From Mesorhizobium amorphae (GTDB lineage: Bacteria > Pseudomonadota > Alphaproteobacteria > Rhizobiales > Rhizobiaceae): a stretch of DNA of 64,000 nucleotides. Positions 16,452 through 26,400 of this stretch are shown in pieces. Each line of letters opens with the position of its first letter. The stretch's first letter is position 1. The DNA is taken from the NCBI RefSeq assembly GCF_014843845.1, contig NZ_JHQS01000006.1, positions 124,001 to 188,000 of the forward strand, given 5' to 3'. A program made the translations under genes and the position numbers. The notes under the pieces were generated by a model. The model saw only the letters and a program-made list of their open reading frames with translations. It had not been told where the DNA came from and made no database searches.

Positions 16452-16754
16452 ATGATGGCAAACGCAGCGTCAATGCGCGAGGAAGCGGAGACCATTGCCG
16501 TCAAGGCATTGGGCTTCGTCGCGACCGATCCGGAGCTTCTGCCGCGCTTCCTGGCGATCACCGGCATCGAGGCGCAGTCGATCCGGCGCGCGGCAGGCGA
16601 GCCGGGTTTCCTGGCCGGCGTGCTGCAGTTCATCCTGGCCCACGAAGCGACCTTGCTGCGCTTCGCCGAGGAGACCGGAACCCCGCCGGCTGCCGTCGGC
16701 AAGGCCTTGCGCGCGCTGCCGCTCGGCGACGACGATCACGAGCGTTCGATATGA
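16452..16754 (+). CDS. DUF3572 family protein
   Basis: The 100-residue acidic helical protein starts MMANAASMREEAETIAVKAL and contains FLAITGIEAQSIRRAAGEPGFLAGVLQFI, the core of DUF3572, a family restricted as far as I know to alphaproteobacteria. No function is known. The start is fixed by the ribosome site GAAGGTA just upstream; a second ATG at 16455 is equally possible. Its stop overlaps the start of the HAD gene (ATGA at 16751-16754), so the two are translationally coupled. It is divergent from divK, a neighbourhood common in Rhizobiales. Confidence 0.85.
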   Translation: MMANAASMREEAETIAVKALGFVATDPELLPRFLAITGIEAQSIRRAAGEPGFLAGVLQFILAHEATLLRFAEETGTPPAAVGKALRALPLGDDDHERSI

Positions 16755-17404
16755 GCGACGATCCCGAGACAGCACGGCAGATCGAAGAACTTGCCGCGGA
16801 CGACCGGCCGCTGCTGGTGCTCGACGTCGACGATGTCGTGCTGGAGTTCATCCGGCCCTTCCCGCATTTTCTCAAATCGCGCGGCTTCGGCCTGACGCTC
16901 GCGTCCTTCCGCCTCACCGGCAACATCGCCGAAACGGCGAGCGGCCGCCTGATCGAACAGGAAGAGGTGACGGCGCTTCTGGGTGAATTCTTCGACGCCC
17001 AGGCAGACTGGCAAAGCATCACCGACGGCGCGGCGGAAGCCCTAGGCACGCTCGGCGGCCGCGCCGAGATCGTCCTGCTGACGGCCATGCCGCATAAGCA
17101 CCGTGCCATGCGCCGCGCCCATCTCAACGCGCTCGGGCTGCCCTACCCGCTGCTGACCACCGAAATGGCCAAGGGACCGGCGGTGGCCAAGCTGCGCGGC
17201 AAGAAGGGCCGGCCGGTGGCTTTCGTCGACGACCAGCCGTCCAATCTGGCGTCGGTGCAAAGTTCGGTTGCCGACGCGCATCTTTTCCATCTGATGGCCG
17301 ACAATTCGCTGCGCGCCTTCCTGCCGCCGGCGCCGGGCGGCGTCATCGTCGTCGACGACTGGCACGACGCCGCGCCGAAGATCGCGAGTGCGCTCGGGCT
17401 TTAG
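16751..17404 (+). CDS. HAD-superfamily hydrolase-like protein
   Basis: The 217-residue product has the HAD nucleophile motif LLVLDVDDVVLEF (Asp25 nucleophile, Asp27 general acid) and motif II Thr111 in LLTAMPHKHR. A candidate motif III lysine lies near 141-147 and motif IV is VAFVDDQPSNL (Asp160, Asp161). A small helical cap lies between motifs I and II. It is therefore likely an active phosphatase, but the substrate is unknown. It is translationally coupled to the DUF3572 gene by a four-base overlap, suggesting the two proteins act together. The gene ends 11 bp from the convergent exported protein at 17416. Confidence 0.82.
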   Translation: MSDDPETARQIEELAADDRPLLVLDVDDVVLEFIRPFPHFLKSRGFGLTLASFRLTGNIAETASGRLIEQEEVTALLGEFFDAQADWQSITDGAAEALGTLGGRAEIVLLTAMPHKHRAMRRAHLNALGLPYPLLTTEMAKGPAVAKLRGKKGRPVAFVDDQPSNLASVQSSVADAHLFHLMADNSLRAFLPPAPGGVIVVDDWHDAAPKIASALGL

Positions 17405-17415
17405 AGCCTGACCAC

Positions 17416-18942
17416 TCAGGGTTTCAGCTTCGCGCCTGCTCCGCCGCTGTTGCCCTCGCCAGGACTCGCATCCTGATCGGTGCTGTCATCCGTGACCGGA
17501 TCGGGCTGTTTCAGCATGGCGCCATTGACGATGACCGAACCATCCGACTTGGCGTTGATGGCCCATTCGATGCGGCCGTCCGGCAGCGTCTTGCCAAATC
17601 CCTTGATGGCCAAGGCGATGGGAAAATACTGCGCCGCCTCAGGCTCGGTCTTGGCCGCCTCCTGCAGGCTCGCCACGATCTTGTCATAGCCGGCGACATC
17701 GATCGTCACATTTGCATCGGGCTTCTTGCCGGGGAACGTCATCTCGCCTTCCAGGGCTACCTCGATACTGCCGTTCTTCACCGTGCTATGCCCGATGACG
17801 AACTTGGGCGTCTTGGCCAGGAAATCGGCGGAAATCTGATCGCCGAAATCAGCCGGCAGCGGCGGATTCTTGTTGAGATCAAAGGTTTCGATGGCTTTCT
17901 TCGCCATGCTGTCGAGATCGATGTTGGCGCCGCCGAAGTTCAGATCGATATCGGTGGGCAGCAAAGCCACGCTCCAGCTGGGCAGGAGTTGCGCGGGGAT
18001 CGTCAGCCCCGATGCCTTGATCGCATAGTTGATCTTTCCGTCCTGGGCGATGCCGTCCATTCCGAACGCCGTGCCCAGCTGCGCAGCGCCGAAATTGCCG
18101 ACCGGACTTTCGACCACGAAATCCTTGAACCCGTAGGTTCCGTCGAGCCTTTCCCACAAGGGCAGCGCCGCCAGAAGAAGCGACTTGAGCTGCGCCTGGT
18201 TTGCTTTCAGCGCGGCCTCGTCTTCATTGGCCACGGCGAATGCCAGAAGATCGAGCAGCGGTTTTGTCCGCATTCCCTTGCCGGTTGCATCCACCGACAG
18301 TTCCGGCGACTTCACGGTGACCGGAAATTTCATCCCACTCTCAGGATCGTCGAACTTGATCGCTTCCACGAAGCTCGACATCTTCTGCGTCATTGTCACG
18401 TCGACGCCGCCATTCGCGGACTTGGTCGCTGCAAAGTTTGCCGTGCTGGCGCCGGCGCTGACGTCCATGTGCTGCTTGGCATCCTTGGACGTCATCGTCA
18501 TGCCGGCCATCGTGCTGGCGCCGCTGGTGAACGCTGCCAGATCGGGATTGTAGACGCCGTTGCCTTTGCCGTCCTTGATCGTGAACTGCGTACTTTGCAA
18601 ACCTTCCGGGCCATTGACCTCGAAGGACCCGGTCTGCGAGAACTCCATCGAGACGTCCCAGGATCCGTCACTGCGCGGTTTCACCATCATCGCGTAGGGC
18701 GCAAAGTCGAATTTCACGAGTTTCTGTTCCGGCAAGGCGTTGACCAGCGCCTTGAGATCAAACGTGATCCTGTAAGCGTCGCCTTCAACCGAAACCTTGA
18801 GCACGCCTTTCTCGATCGCCTGTTTGCCGACATAGCGGGACAGATCTTCGGAAAGCTGCTTCGCGCCCTGGCTGTCGACGGTCTGGGCGAAGGCAGGCGC
18901 GCAGAGCGCGAGAACGAAAACAAATGGCAATACACGCTTCAC
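17416..18942 (-). CDS. Large exported protein, DUF2125-like
   Basis: The 508-residue protein has a signal peptide (VKRVLPFVFVLALCAPAFAQ, cleavage near residue 19) and a long mature region rich in beta strands, with repeated segments such as VEGDAYRITFDLKAL, IEVALEGEMTFPGKKPD and GRIEWAINAKSDG. It ends in a low-complexity Asp/Gly/Ser tail. This resembles DUF2125-type periplasmic proteins of Rhizobiales, whose role is unknown; the assignment is tentative. GTG at 18940-18942 was chosen because GGGAGA lies six bases upstream and it starts exactly at the signal peptide. A frame reaching 18972 would add ten residues. Confidence 0.72.
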   Translation of the reverse strand: MKRVLPFVFVLALCAPAFAQTVDSQGAKQLSEDLSRYVGKQAIEKGVLKVSVEGDAYRITFDLKALVNALPEQKLVKFDFAPYAMMVKPRSDGSWDVSMEFSQTGSFEVNGPEGLQSTQFTIKDGKGNGVYNPDLAAFTSGASTMAGMTMTSKDAKQHMDVSAGASTANFAATKSANGGVDVTMTQKMSSFVEAIKFDDPESGMKFPVTVKSPELSVDATGKGMRTKPLLDLLAFAVANEDEAALKANQAQLKSLLLAALPLWERLDGTYGFKDFVVESPVGNFGAAQLGTAFGMDGIAQDGKINYAIKASGLTIPAQLLPSWSVALLPTDIDLNFGGANIDLDSMAKKAIETFDLNKNPPLPADFGDQISADFLAKTPKFVIGHSTVKNGSIEVALEGEMTFPGKKPDANVTIDVAGYDKIVASLQEAAKTEPEAAQYFPIALAIKGFGKTLPDGRIEWAINAKSDGSVIVNGAMLKQPDPVTDDSTDQDASPGEGNSGGAGAKLKP

Positions 18943-19049
18943 GTCGCTTCTCCCTTTGGCCTTTGCAGGCAAAAATCACGTCTTGCTTCTGTTAGGGAAA
19001 TACCATCACAGCCGCAAGACGAAGACCAGTACACGAGGCCGTCGCTTTC

Positions 19050-19625
19050 CTAAAGCACCAGCCGCATCAGCGGCCGGCCGGGCTTTCGTTCCAGCAACCG
19101 TTCGAATCCCGCCTTCTCGAACACCCGCGACGAGCCGACGAAAAGACCGATCGAACGCGAATCGCGCGACAGGTCGATCGGGCAGGCCTCGACCAGCCGC
19201 GCGCCGTTCTCCCGGGCAAACGCGATGCCGCCTTCGACAAGGCGATGGCTGATGCCCCTGCCCCGCGCCTTGACGCGGATGAAGAAGCACGAGATCGCCC
19301 AGACGCTCGGGTCGGCGGCGTCGGTCGGATCGACGGGAGCCGAGCCCCTGCCCTGATTGTTCCATTCGGGCACGTCGCCGCGCGGGCCGATCTGCATCCA
19401 GCCGACCGCCTTGCCGTCCTCGAACGCCAGCAGCCCGGGCGGCGGCCCGGCTTCGATCCGCACCCTGATATGGTCCTTGTTGCGCTCCCGGTCGCTCGCG
19501 CGGCGCACCGCCGGCGCCAGCCGGAAATGCGTGCACCAGCAGCCGTAACAGGCGCCCTGCTTGCCGAAAAGATCCTCGAAGTCCGCCCACAGTTCGGGCG
19601 CCAGCGGCGCGATGGTCGTGCTCAT
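19050..19625 (-). CDS. GNAT family acetyltransferase
   Basis: The 191-residue protein shows a GNAT core: VGWMQIGPRGDVPEWN, then ISCFFIRVKARGRGISHRLVEGGIAFAREN (acetyl-CoA loop RGRGIS) and a C-terminal VFEKAGFERLLER. The N-terminal segment GACYGCWCTHFRL with three cysteines is a hallmark of a subfamily common in actinobacteria and rhizobia, whose substrate is unknown. ATG at 19623-19625 was chosen because GGGAGAGAG precedes it. Longer reading adds about 33 unlikely residues. It is divergent from dinB, with 67 bp between the two starts. Confidence 0.85.
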   Translation of the reverse strand: MSTTIAPLAPELWADFEDLFGKQGACYGCWCTHFRLAPAVRRASDRERNKDHIRVRIEAGPPPGLLAFEDGKAVGWMQIGPRGDVPEWNNQGRGSAPVDPTDAADPSVWAISCFFIRVKARGRGISHRLVEGGIAFARENGARLVEACPIDLSRDSRSIGLFVGSSRVFEKAGFERLLERKPGRPLMRLVL

Positions 19626-19692
19626 GAACTCTCTCCCGGCTAACCGCTTGTGGCGGCTTCCGTCCTGACGTACCATTGCATCTGTTCTCTTT

Positions 19693-21021
19693 ATGTTCGC
19701 AGCGATGGCGGCTCCTGTCAACAATCCCGATCACGGTTTTTGCCGCGACTGCCTGACCTTTCAGCGCGGCGAGACGCGCCGCTGCGAGCGCTGCGGCAGT
19801 CCACGGCTTGCCCGCCATCCCGAGCTTTACCGGCTGCACCTTGCCCATATCGATTGCGATGCGTTCTACGCGGCCATCGAGAAGCGCGACAACCCGGCGC
19901 TGAAGGACCGGCCGGTGATCGTCGGCGGCGGCAAGCGCGGCGTCGTCTCCACCGCCTGCTACATCGCCCGCATCCACGGCGTGCGCTCGGCGATGCCGAT
20001 GTTCAAGGCGCTCGAGGCCTGCCCGGAAGCGGTCGTCATCCCGCCCGACATGGAGAAATATGTCCGCGTTGGCCGCGAGGTCCGTGCCTTAATGCAGGCG
20101 CTGACGCCGCTGGTCGAACCGCTCTCCATCGACGAGGCGTTTCTCGACCTTTCCGGCACCGAGCGCCTGCATGGCATGCCGCCTGCCGTCGTTTTGGCGC
20201 GCTTCGCGCTGACGGTGGAAAAGGAACTCGGCATCACCGTTTCGTCCGGCCTCTCCTATTGCAAGTTCCTGGCCAAGGTGGCGTCCGATTTCCGCAAGCC
20301 GCGCGGTCTGTCGGTGATCGGCGAGGCCGAGGCGCTCGGCTTCCTGGCCGAACAGCCGGTGACGCTGATCTGGGGTGTCGGCAAAGCCTTCGCCGCAAGC
20401 CTGGAGCGTGACGGCATCCGCACTGTCGGCCAGCTGCAGCGCATGGAGCGTGGCGACCTGATGCGCCGCTACGGCGTGATGGGCGACCGGCTCTACCACC
20501 TGTCGCGCGGCGAGGACGACCGCCGCGTCCACCCCGACAGCGACGCCAAGAGCGTGTCGGCGGAAACCACCTTCGACACCGACATTTCAGCCATGGCCGA
20601 GCTTGTCCCGGTGCTGCGGGCGCTCTCGGAAAAAGTCTCGGCGCGGCTGAAGAAGTCGGGCATTGCCGGCCGTACCGTGGTGCTGAAGCTGAAGACGCAG
20701 GATTTCAAGCTCCGCACCCGCAACCGCCAGCTCGGCGATCCCACCCGGCTGGCCGACCGCATCTTCCAGACCGGGCTCGACCTGTTGCGCCGGGAAGCGG
20801 ACGGGACAAAGTACCGGCTGCTCGGCATCGGCGTCAGCGATCTCTCGGACGACGAAAAAGCCGATCCGCCCGATCTGGTCGACATCCAGTCGCGCAAGCG
20901 CGCGCTTGCAGAAGGCGCCATCGACACGCTGCGCGGCAAGTTCGGCAAGAAGGCCGTGGAAACCGGCTACACCTTCGGCAAGGGCAGCAGTGCCAACCCG
21001 CCCGAACCGATCGAAGACTGA
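19693..21021 (+). CDS. dinB: DNA polymerase IV with N-terminal zinc ribbon
   Basis: This is a Y-family translesion polymerase. The 442-residue protein starts with about 50 residues not found in classical DinB. These carry a four-cysteine module FCRDC...CERCG (Cys17, Cys20, Cys31, Cys34). The polymerase core follows: [21 protein letters not shown] (about 50-70) with the first catalytic Asp, [16 protein letters not shown], and [11 protein letters not shown] with the catalytic Asp-Glu pair. The helix-hairpin-helix and little-finger domains come next. No clear QLxLF-type clamp-binding motif is seen at the C-terminus ([11 protein letters not shown]). Met5 (19705) is an alternative start. The zinc-ribbon version occurs in other Rhizobiales, as far as I recall. 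Confidence 0.93.
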   Translation: MFAAMAAPVNNPDHGFCRDCLTFQRGETRRCERCGSPRLARHPELYRLHLAHIDCDAFYAAIEKRDNPALKDRPVIVGGGKRGVVSTACYIARIHGVRSAMPMFKALEACPEAVVIPPDMEKYVRVGREVRALMQALTPLVEPLSIDEAFLDLSGTERLHGMPPAVVLARFALTVEKELGITVSSGLSYCKFLAKVASDFRKPRGLSVIGEAEALGFLAEQPVTLIWGVGKAFAASLERDGIRTVGQLQRMERGDLMRRYGVMGDRLYHLSRGEDDRRVHPDSDAKSVSAETTFDTDISAMAELVPVLRALSEKVSARLKKSGIAGRTVVLKLKTQDFKLRTRNRQLGDPTRLADRIFQTGLDLLRREADGTKYRLLGIGVSDLSDDEKADPPDLVDIQSRKRALAEGAIDTLRGKFGKKAVETGYTFGKGSSANPPEPIED

Positions 21022-21029
21022 CTCGCCGG

Positions 21030-21533
21030 TCAGGTGCGGCTGAGATCGATCCGGCTCGTCACCACGGTCTTCCCGGTCTTGGGATCGACGTCGGTCACCG
21101 TCAGCCGCATGCCGTCGCCGCCGGTCTTCTCGACCGTCAGCCGCGCCTTGCGGTCGCCATTGACCTCCTTCGCCCAACGGATGCCGAGATTGATCGCATT
21201 GCCGGACCGTTTGCCGGCGAGCTGCGCCGGCCCGGTGCGGGACCCGACATAGACGCCCGTGTAGCCGGCGCCGCTCGATTTCAGATCGGCGCTGATGGCG
21301 CGCGTCACCACGACGAGACCGCGGCATTTGCCATCGAGCGACAGCGATGTCGCGGTCGCGCCGGAGCTGAAGGTGCAGGAAACATTCACCGTCGGCGCCT
21401 CGGCTGTCACCTTGACGGTCCCTTTGCCGGCGAAGCTGCCCTGGAACGAACGCAGGAAGTCGGCATCGTCGGCACGGGCGTCGGCCGCGGCCATCAGGCT
21501 GCCGGCAAGGACAAGGCATGCAAGTGATTTCAT
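21030..21533 (-). CDS. Exported protein of unknown function
   Basis: The 167-residue product has a signal peptide (MKSLACLVLAGSLMAAADARA, cleavage near residue 21) and a mature beta-rich domain containing FQGSFAGKGTVKV, VNVSCTFSSGAT and RLTVTDVDPKTGKTVVTSRIDLSRT. Similar short periplasmic proteins are conserved in Rhizobiales without a known role; I cannot name a family with certainty. ATG at 21531-21533 has a strong ribosome site GGGGGAGAG, which rules out the longer frame to 21602. It is convergent with dinB, 8 bp apart. Confidence 0.75.
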   Translation of the reverse strand: MKSLACLVLAGSLMAAADARADDADFLRSFQGSFAGKGTVKVTAEAPTVNVSCTFSSGATATSLSLDGKCRGLVVVTRAISADLKSSGAGYTGVYVGSRTGPAQLAGKRSGNAINLGIRWAKEVNGDRKARLTVEKTGGDGMRLTVTDVDPKTGKTVVTSRIDLSRT

Positions 21534-21683
21534 GGAACTCTCCCCCGAGAAAGTGTTTCGGAAACAAGGTGCATCCAGCGAAGCTGGCATTCGCAGACTC
21601 AAGGAACGCCTGCCAAGACGGCAGGTTCCGCCTTCAACATGACTGTTTTTTAACGCCCGGATTCCGGCGGCTGGCCCAGTCGA

Positions 21684-22616
21684 ATGCAGTTGCTAGCGGT
21701 TGCGATGGCAGGCGTAGCTTGCGACATAGCGGGCATGGCACCCGCTCCCTCGATCCCCAAGGCCGCATTCTGGATGGCGCTGTCGATTGCGTCGTTCCTG
21801 GCGATGTCGGTCGCCGGCCGCGCCACGACCGCCGAGCTCAACGTCTTTCAGGTGGTTGAGCTGCGCTCGGTGATCGGCTTCTTCATCCTGCTGCCGCTGG
21901 TGATGACGAATGGCGGCTTTGCTGCGATGCGAACCGAGCGGCCGCTGGCCCATCTTGCCCGCAACGTGGTCCACTATGCCGGCCAGGCCGCGTGGCTCTA
22001 TGCGCTGACGCTGATCCCGCTGGCTGTCCTGATTTCGATCGAATTCACCACGCCGATCTGGACAGCGATCCTGGCCGTCAGCTTCCTGGGCGAAAAACTG
22101 TCGCGGCCAAGGCTCGCGGCAATCGTGCTGGGGCTGGTCGGCGTGGTGATCATCGTTCGCCCGGGCGTCGGTTCCGTCGACCCCGGACATCTTGTCGTGT
22201 TGGGCGCGGCGGTCTGCTTCGGCATCTCGGTGGTCATGGTCAAGTCGCTGACGCGCACGGACAGCGTCGTGCGCATCATCTTCTGGATGCTGATCATCCA
22301 GTCGGTGCTCGGCCTCATCCCGGCGCTCTATGTGTGGCGCAACCCGCCGGTCGAACTCTGGCCATGGATCCTGCTCGTCGCCTTCACCGGCATGTCGTCG
22401 CATTTCTGCATGGCCCGCGCGCTCGCCCATGCCGATGCCACCGTCATCTCGCCGATGGATTTCTTGCGCGTGCCGCTGTCGGCGCTGATCGGCTGGCTGC
22501 TCTACCACGAACAGATCGACGCCTTCACCGCCGGCGGCGCCTTGCTGATCCTGTTGGGCAATCTGCTCAATCTGCAGCGCAAGGCGCCGCAACCGGCCGA
22601 GGTCGCCACGTCGTAG
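21684..22616 (+). CDS. EamA (DMT superfamily) transporter
   Basis: The 310-residue membrane protein shows ten hydrophobic helices in two EamA halves. The first half ends with PIWTAILAVSFLGEKLSRPRLAAIVLGLVGVVIIVRPG. The second ends with MDFLRVPLSALIGWLLYHEQIDAFTAGGALLILLGNLLNL. Both segments carry the family's conserved Glu and Gly pattern. Such proteins export amino acids, nucleosides or other small metabolites; the substrate is unknown. In-frame ATGs at 21708 and 21735 are alternative starts, and 21735 (MAPAPSIPKAAFW) would fit family length better. It is convergent with the channel gene, separated by 10 bp. Confidence 0.88.
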   Translation: MQLLAVAMAGVACDIAGMAPAPSIPKAAFWMALSIASFLAMSVAGRATTAELNVFQVVELRSVIGFFILLPLVMTNGGFAAMRTERPLAHLARNVVHYAGQAAWLYALTLIPLAVLISIEFTTPIWTAILAVSFLGEKLSRPRLAAIVLGLVGVVIIVRPGVGSVDPGHLVVLGAAVCFGISVVMVKSLTRTDSVVRIIFWMLIIQSVLGLIPALYVWRNPPVELWPWILLVAFTGMSSHFCMARALAHADATVISPMDFLRVPLSALIGWLLYHEQIDAFTAGGALLILLGNLLNLQRKAPQPAEVATS

Positions 22617-22626
22617 CCCTGCCCTG

Positions 22627-23439
22627 TCAGTTCCCCTCGTCCGGTATGTTCAGCAGATGACCGCAGGCCTTGCAGTGGACGGCATCTGGCTCGTGCCGCT
22701 GCAGTCCGCATTGCGGGCAGGGAAAGAACACCTTGGTTGGACGGAAGATCGCCTGCGCCAGCTTCACGAACAGCGATATGCCGATGATCATGGTGGCGAT
22801 CGCCGTCAGCTTGCCTGCTATCCCCGGCAGCACGATGTCGCCGAAGCCGGTCGTGGTCACCGTCGCGACCGTGAAATAGAGCGCATCGATATAGCCTTCG
22901 AGACCTGCCTGGCTGCGGAAGAAGAAGGTGTAGACGAAGCCGGTAACGACGAAGAGAAACGTCAAAAGGTTGATCACCGCCTGGCTTGCCTCGCGCCACG
23001 GCTTCAGCCCACGCATCTCGAAATGCCGCCAGAGCGAGCCGCTGCGCGACAGAGACCACAGCCTCAGGATGCGCAGGAAGGCGAGATTGGCGAAGGCCGT
23101 GGGCATCAGCAGCGTCAGAAGAATGAAGCCATCGACCCAGGAGGTCGGCTGCCTGATCAGCCGCAGCATGTCGTTAGAGGCAAGCAGCCGGGCGATCATG
23201 TCGGCGGCGACAAGGGCTGCCACCGAATAGTCGAGCCAGAGGAATGACGGTTTGTCCTGCAGGACCGGCGTGGCGATGAAAAAGGCGATAATGGCAAGAT
23301 CGATGATCACCGCCGCCAGTTGGAAGCGGAAGGCCGCCGGGGTCCGCCCGTGATAGAGCCTGCGCAGCACATCGCGAAGCCGCGCCAAGGCTGAAATGTC
23401 CCGCGATCCGTTCTTGTCTGCCGCCATCATGGCGGACAT
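22627..23439 (-). CDS. Potassium-channel-like protein with C-terminal zinc ribbon
   Basis: The 270-residue product has four N-terminal hydrophobic helices, including a basic fourth one (FLRILRLWSLSRSG), then a pore unit. The selectivity filter region is TVTTTGFGD (193-201) between two helices, as in the K+ channel signature TTxGYGD. The C-terminus has a four-cysteine ribbon CPQCG...CKACG (Cys241, Cys244, Cys256, Cys259). This is the plan of a voltage-gated-like ion channel with a cytoplasmic zinc ribbon in place of the usual RCK domain. The start among Met at 23439, 23430 or 23427 is uncertain. Longer reading would run into the dnaE 3' end. Ion specificity is inferred from the filter only. 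Confidence 0.82.
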   Translation of the reverse strand: MSAMMAADKNGSRDISALARLRDVLRRLYHGRTPAAFRFQLAAVIIDLAIIAFFIATPVLQDKPSFLWLDYSVAALVAADMIARLLASNDMLRLIRQPTSWVDGFILLTLLMPTAFANLAFLRILRLWSLSRSGSLWRHFEMRGLKPWREASQAVINLLTFLFVVTGFVYTFFFRSQAGLEGYIDALYFTVATVTTTGFGDIVLPGIAGKLTAIATMIIGISLFVKLAQAIFRPTKVFFPCPQCGLQRHEPDAVHCKACGHLLNIPDEGN

Positions 23440-23476
23440 GGCCGAAATCGGCAGGGTGCGCGACCAGCGGGAACGA

Positions 23477-26400
23477 TCACACCAACTCCACTTCCACCAC
23501 GCCCTGCACCGCGCGCATAGCCGAGGCGATCTGTGGCGAGACGCGATACCCGCCCGGCAGAGCGATCTCGACCTCGCCCTGCGCCTCTCCCTTGAGGACA
23601 ATGATGCTGACCTGGCTGTCGCCGCGCTGTTTGAGTTGCGATTGAATGATCGACGCTGGGCCCTCGTCCCGGACAAAGACGCGCAACGCCTTCTGGATGC
23701 GGCTGGCCTCGTCTTCCAGCGATTGCACCGAGTTGATGCGCAGATTGACGCCTTCCGGCCTGTCTTCGGCCGAAACGGTGATCACCACCGAACGACCGGG
23801 CTCCAGGAGGTCGCGATACTGCGCCAGCCCTTCGGAAAACAACACCGCCTCGTACTGGCCCGACGTGTCGGAAAACTGCACGACGCCCATCTTGTTGCCG
23901 GTGCGTGTCTTGCGCTCCTGCTTGGTGGTGACGGTGCCGGCGAGCCGGCCGGCAGCGGCACCGCGTTTGACGGCGGCCGAGAACTCGCCCCAGTTCTGCA
24001 CCCGCATCTTCTGCAGCGCCGCCTTGTATTCATCGAGCGGATGGGCCGAGAGATAGAAACCGACCACCTGGAATTCGCGGTGCAGCCGGTCGGCGGCCAG
24101 CCATGGCTCGGTCGCCGGCAAATTGAGCGCCTGCGACTGCGCGCCGAGCGAAGCGCCGAAAATGTCGGCCTGGCCGGAAACCGCATTCTGCTGCGCCAGC
24201 GACGCCAGCCCCATCATCCGCTCTACGCCGGCCATCATCGCGGCACGGTCGTGGCCGAAACAATCGAGCGCGCCGGCGGTGATCAGGCTTTCGAAGACGC
24301 GCTTGCCGACGATCTTCGGATCGACCCGTTCGCAGAAATCGGCAAGGTTCTTGAACGGCTTTTCGCCGCGCATGGCGACTATGTGCTCGACCGCCGCATC
24401 GCCGACACCTTTCAGCGCCGCCAGCGAATAGAAGATCTTGTTCTCGCCGACCTCGAAGTCGCGGAAACTGGTCATCACCGACGGCGCCAGCACCTGGATG
24501 CCGAGACGCAGCGCATCCTGGCGGAAATCCGCGAGCTTGTCGGTGTTGCCCATGTCGAGCGTCATCGACGCCGCCAGGAACTCCACCGGGTAATGCGCCT
24601 TGAGATAGGCCGTCTGATAGGACACCACGGCATAGGCCGCAGCGTGCGACTTGTTGAAACCGTAGTCGGCAAACTTTGCCAGCAGGTCGAAGATGAAGTC
24701 GGCCTGCGGCTTGCCGACGCCGCGCTCGACGGCGCCCGAGACGAAACGCTCGCGCTGCTTGTCCATCTCGGCGCGGATCTTCTTGCCCATGGCGCGGCGC
24801 AAAAGGTCGGCTTCGCCGAGCGAATAGCCGGACAGTTCCTGCGCGATCTGCATGACCTGTTCCTGGTAGACGATGACGCCTTGCGTCTCCTTCACCAGAT
24901 GGTCGATCTTGGGGTGGATCGAGGCCATCTCCTCCTCGCCATGCTTTCTGGCGTTGTAGGTCGGGATGTTCTCCATCGGGCCCGGACGGTAGAGCGCCAC
25001 CAGCGCGATAATGTCCTCGATGCAGTCGGGCCGCATACCGATCAGCGCCTTGCGCATGCCGGCACTTTCCACCTGGAACACGCCGACCACTTCGCCGCGC
25101 GACAGCATGGCGTAGGTGTCGGGATCGTCGAGCGGAATGCGGGCGAGATCGATCTCGATGCCGCGGCGGCGGATCAGCTTGACCGCCGTTTCCAGCACCG
25201 TCAGCGTCTTCAGGCCGAGGAAGTCGAACTTCACCAGCCCGGCCTGCTCGACATATTTCATGTTGAACTGGGTGACCGGCATGTCCGAGCGCGGATCGCG
25301 GTACATCGGCACCAGTTCCGACAGCGGCCGGTCGCCGATGACGATGCCGGCGGCATGCGTCGAGGCGTGGCGGTAGAGGCCTTCCAGTTTCTGCGCCATA
25401 TCGAGCAGCGTCTGGACGATCGGCTCCTTCTCCGCCTCTTCGGCAAAACGCGGCTCGTTGGCAATGGCATCGGCCAGCTTGACCGGATTGGCCGGGTTCT
25501 GCGGCACCATTTTGCTAAGCTTGTCGACCTGGCCATAAGGCATCTGCAGCACGCGGCCGACGTCGCGCAGCACGGCGCGCGCCTGCAGCGTACCGAAGGT
25601 GATGATCTGGCCGACCTGGTCGCGGCCGTATTTCTGCTGGACGTAGCGGATCACCTCCTCGCGCCGGTCCTGGCAGAAGTCGATGTCGAAGTCGGGCATC
25701 GAGACGCGGTCGGGGTTGAGGAAGCGCTCGAAAAGCAGCGAGAAGCGCAGCGGGTCGATGTCGGTGATTGTCGTCGAATAGGCGACCAAGGAACCGGCGC
25801 CCGAACCGCGGCCGGGTCCCACCGGAATGCCTTGCGACTTCGCCCATTTGATGAAGTCGGCGACGATCAGGAAATAGCCGGGGAACTTCATCTTCTCGAT
25901 AATGCCGAGTTCGAAATCCAGCCGTTCGCGATATTGCTCGGCCGTATAGCCGGCGGTGGGTCCATGCGCGGCCAGCCGCGCATCGAGCCCTTCATGGGCC
26001 TGGCGGCGCAGTTCGTCGGCTTCTGCTTTCAGCGCCGTTTCATTGTCGGCGCCATCGCCACCGGTAAAGCGCGGCAGGATCGGGTTGCGGTTCTTCGGGT
26101 AGTAGGAGCAGCGCAACGCGATCTCGACGGTGTTGTCGATCGCTTCCGGCAGGTCCGAAAACAACCTGGCCATATCGGCCTGGCTGCGCAGGAAATTGTC
26201 CGGCGACAGCCGGCGGCGGTTGTCGGCCGCGACCACGGAGCCCTCGGCAATGGCGATCAGCGCGTCATGCGCCTCGTAGTCGTCGCGGGCGAAGAAGAAC
26301 GCCTCATTGGTGGCGACCAGCGGCAGGTCGTGGCTGTAGGCAAGATCGACCGTCGACTTCTCGATTGTCCGGTCATAGCCGGAAACCCGCTCCAGCTCGA

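Noticed and set aside
14365..16452. A plus-strand open frame of about 690 codons over pleD and divK
   Set aside because: Antisense to two certain regulator genes, with no recognisable domain.
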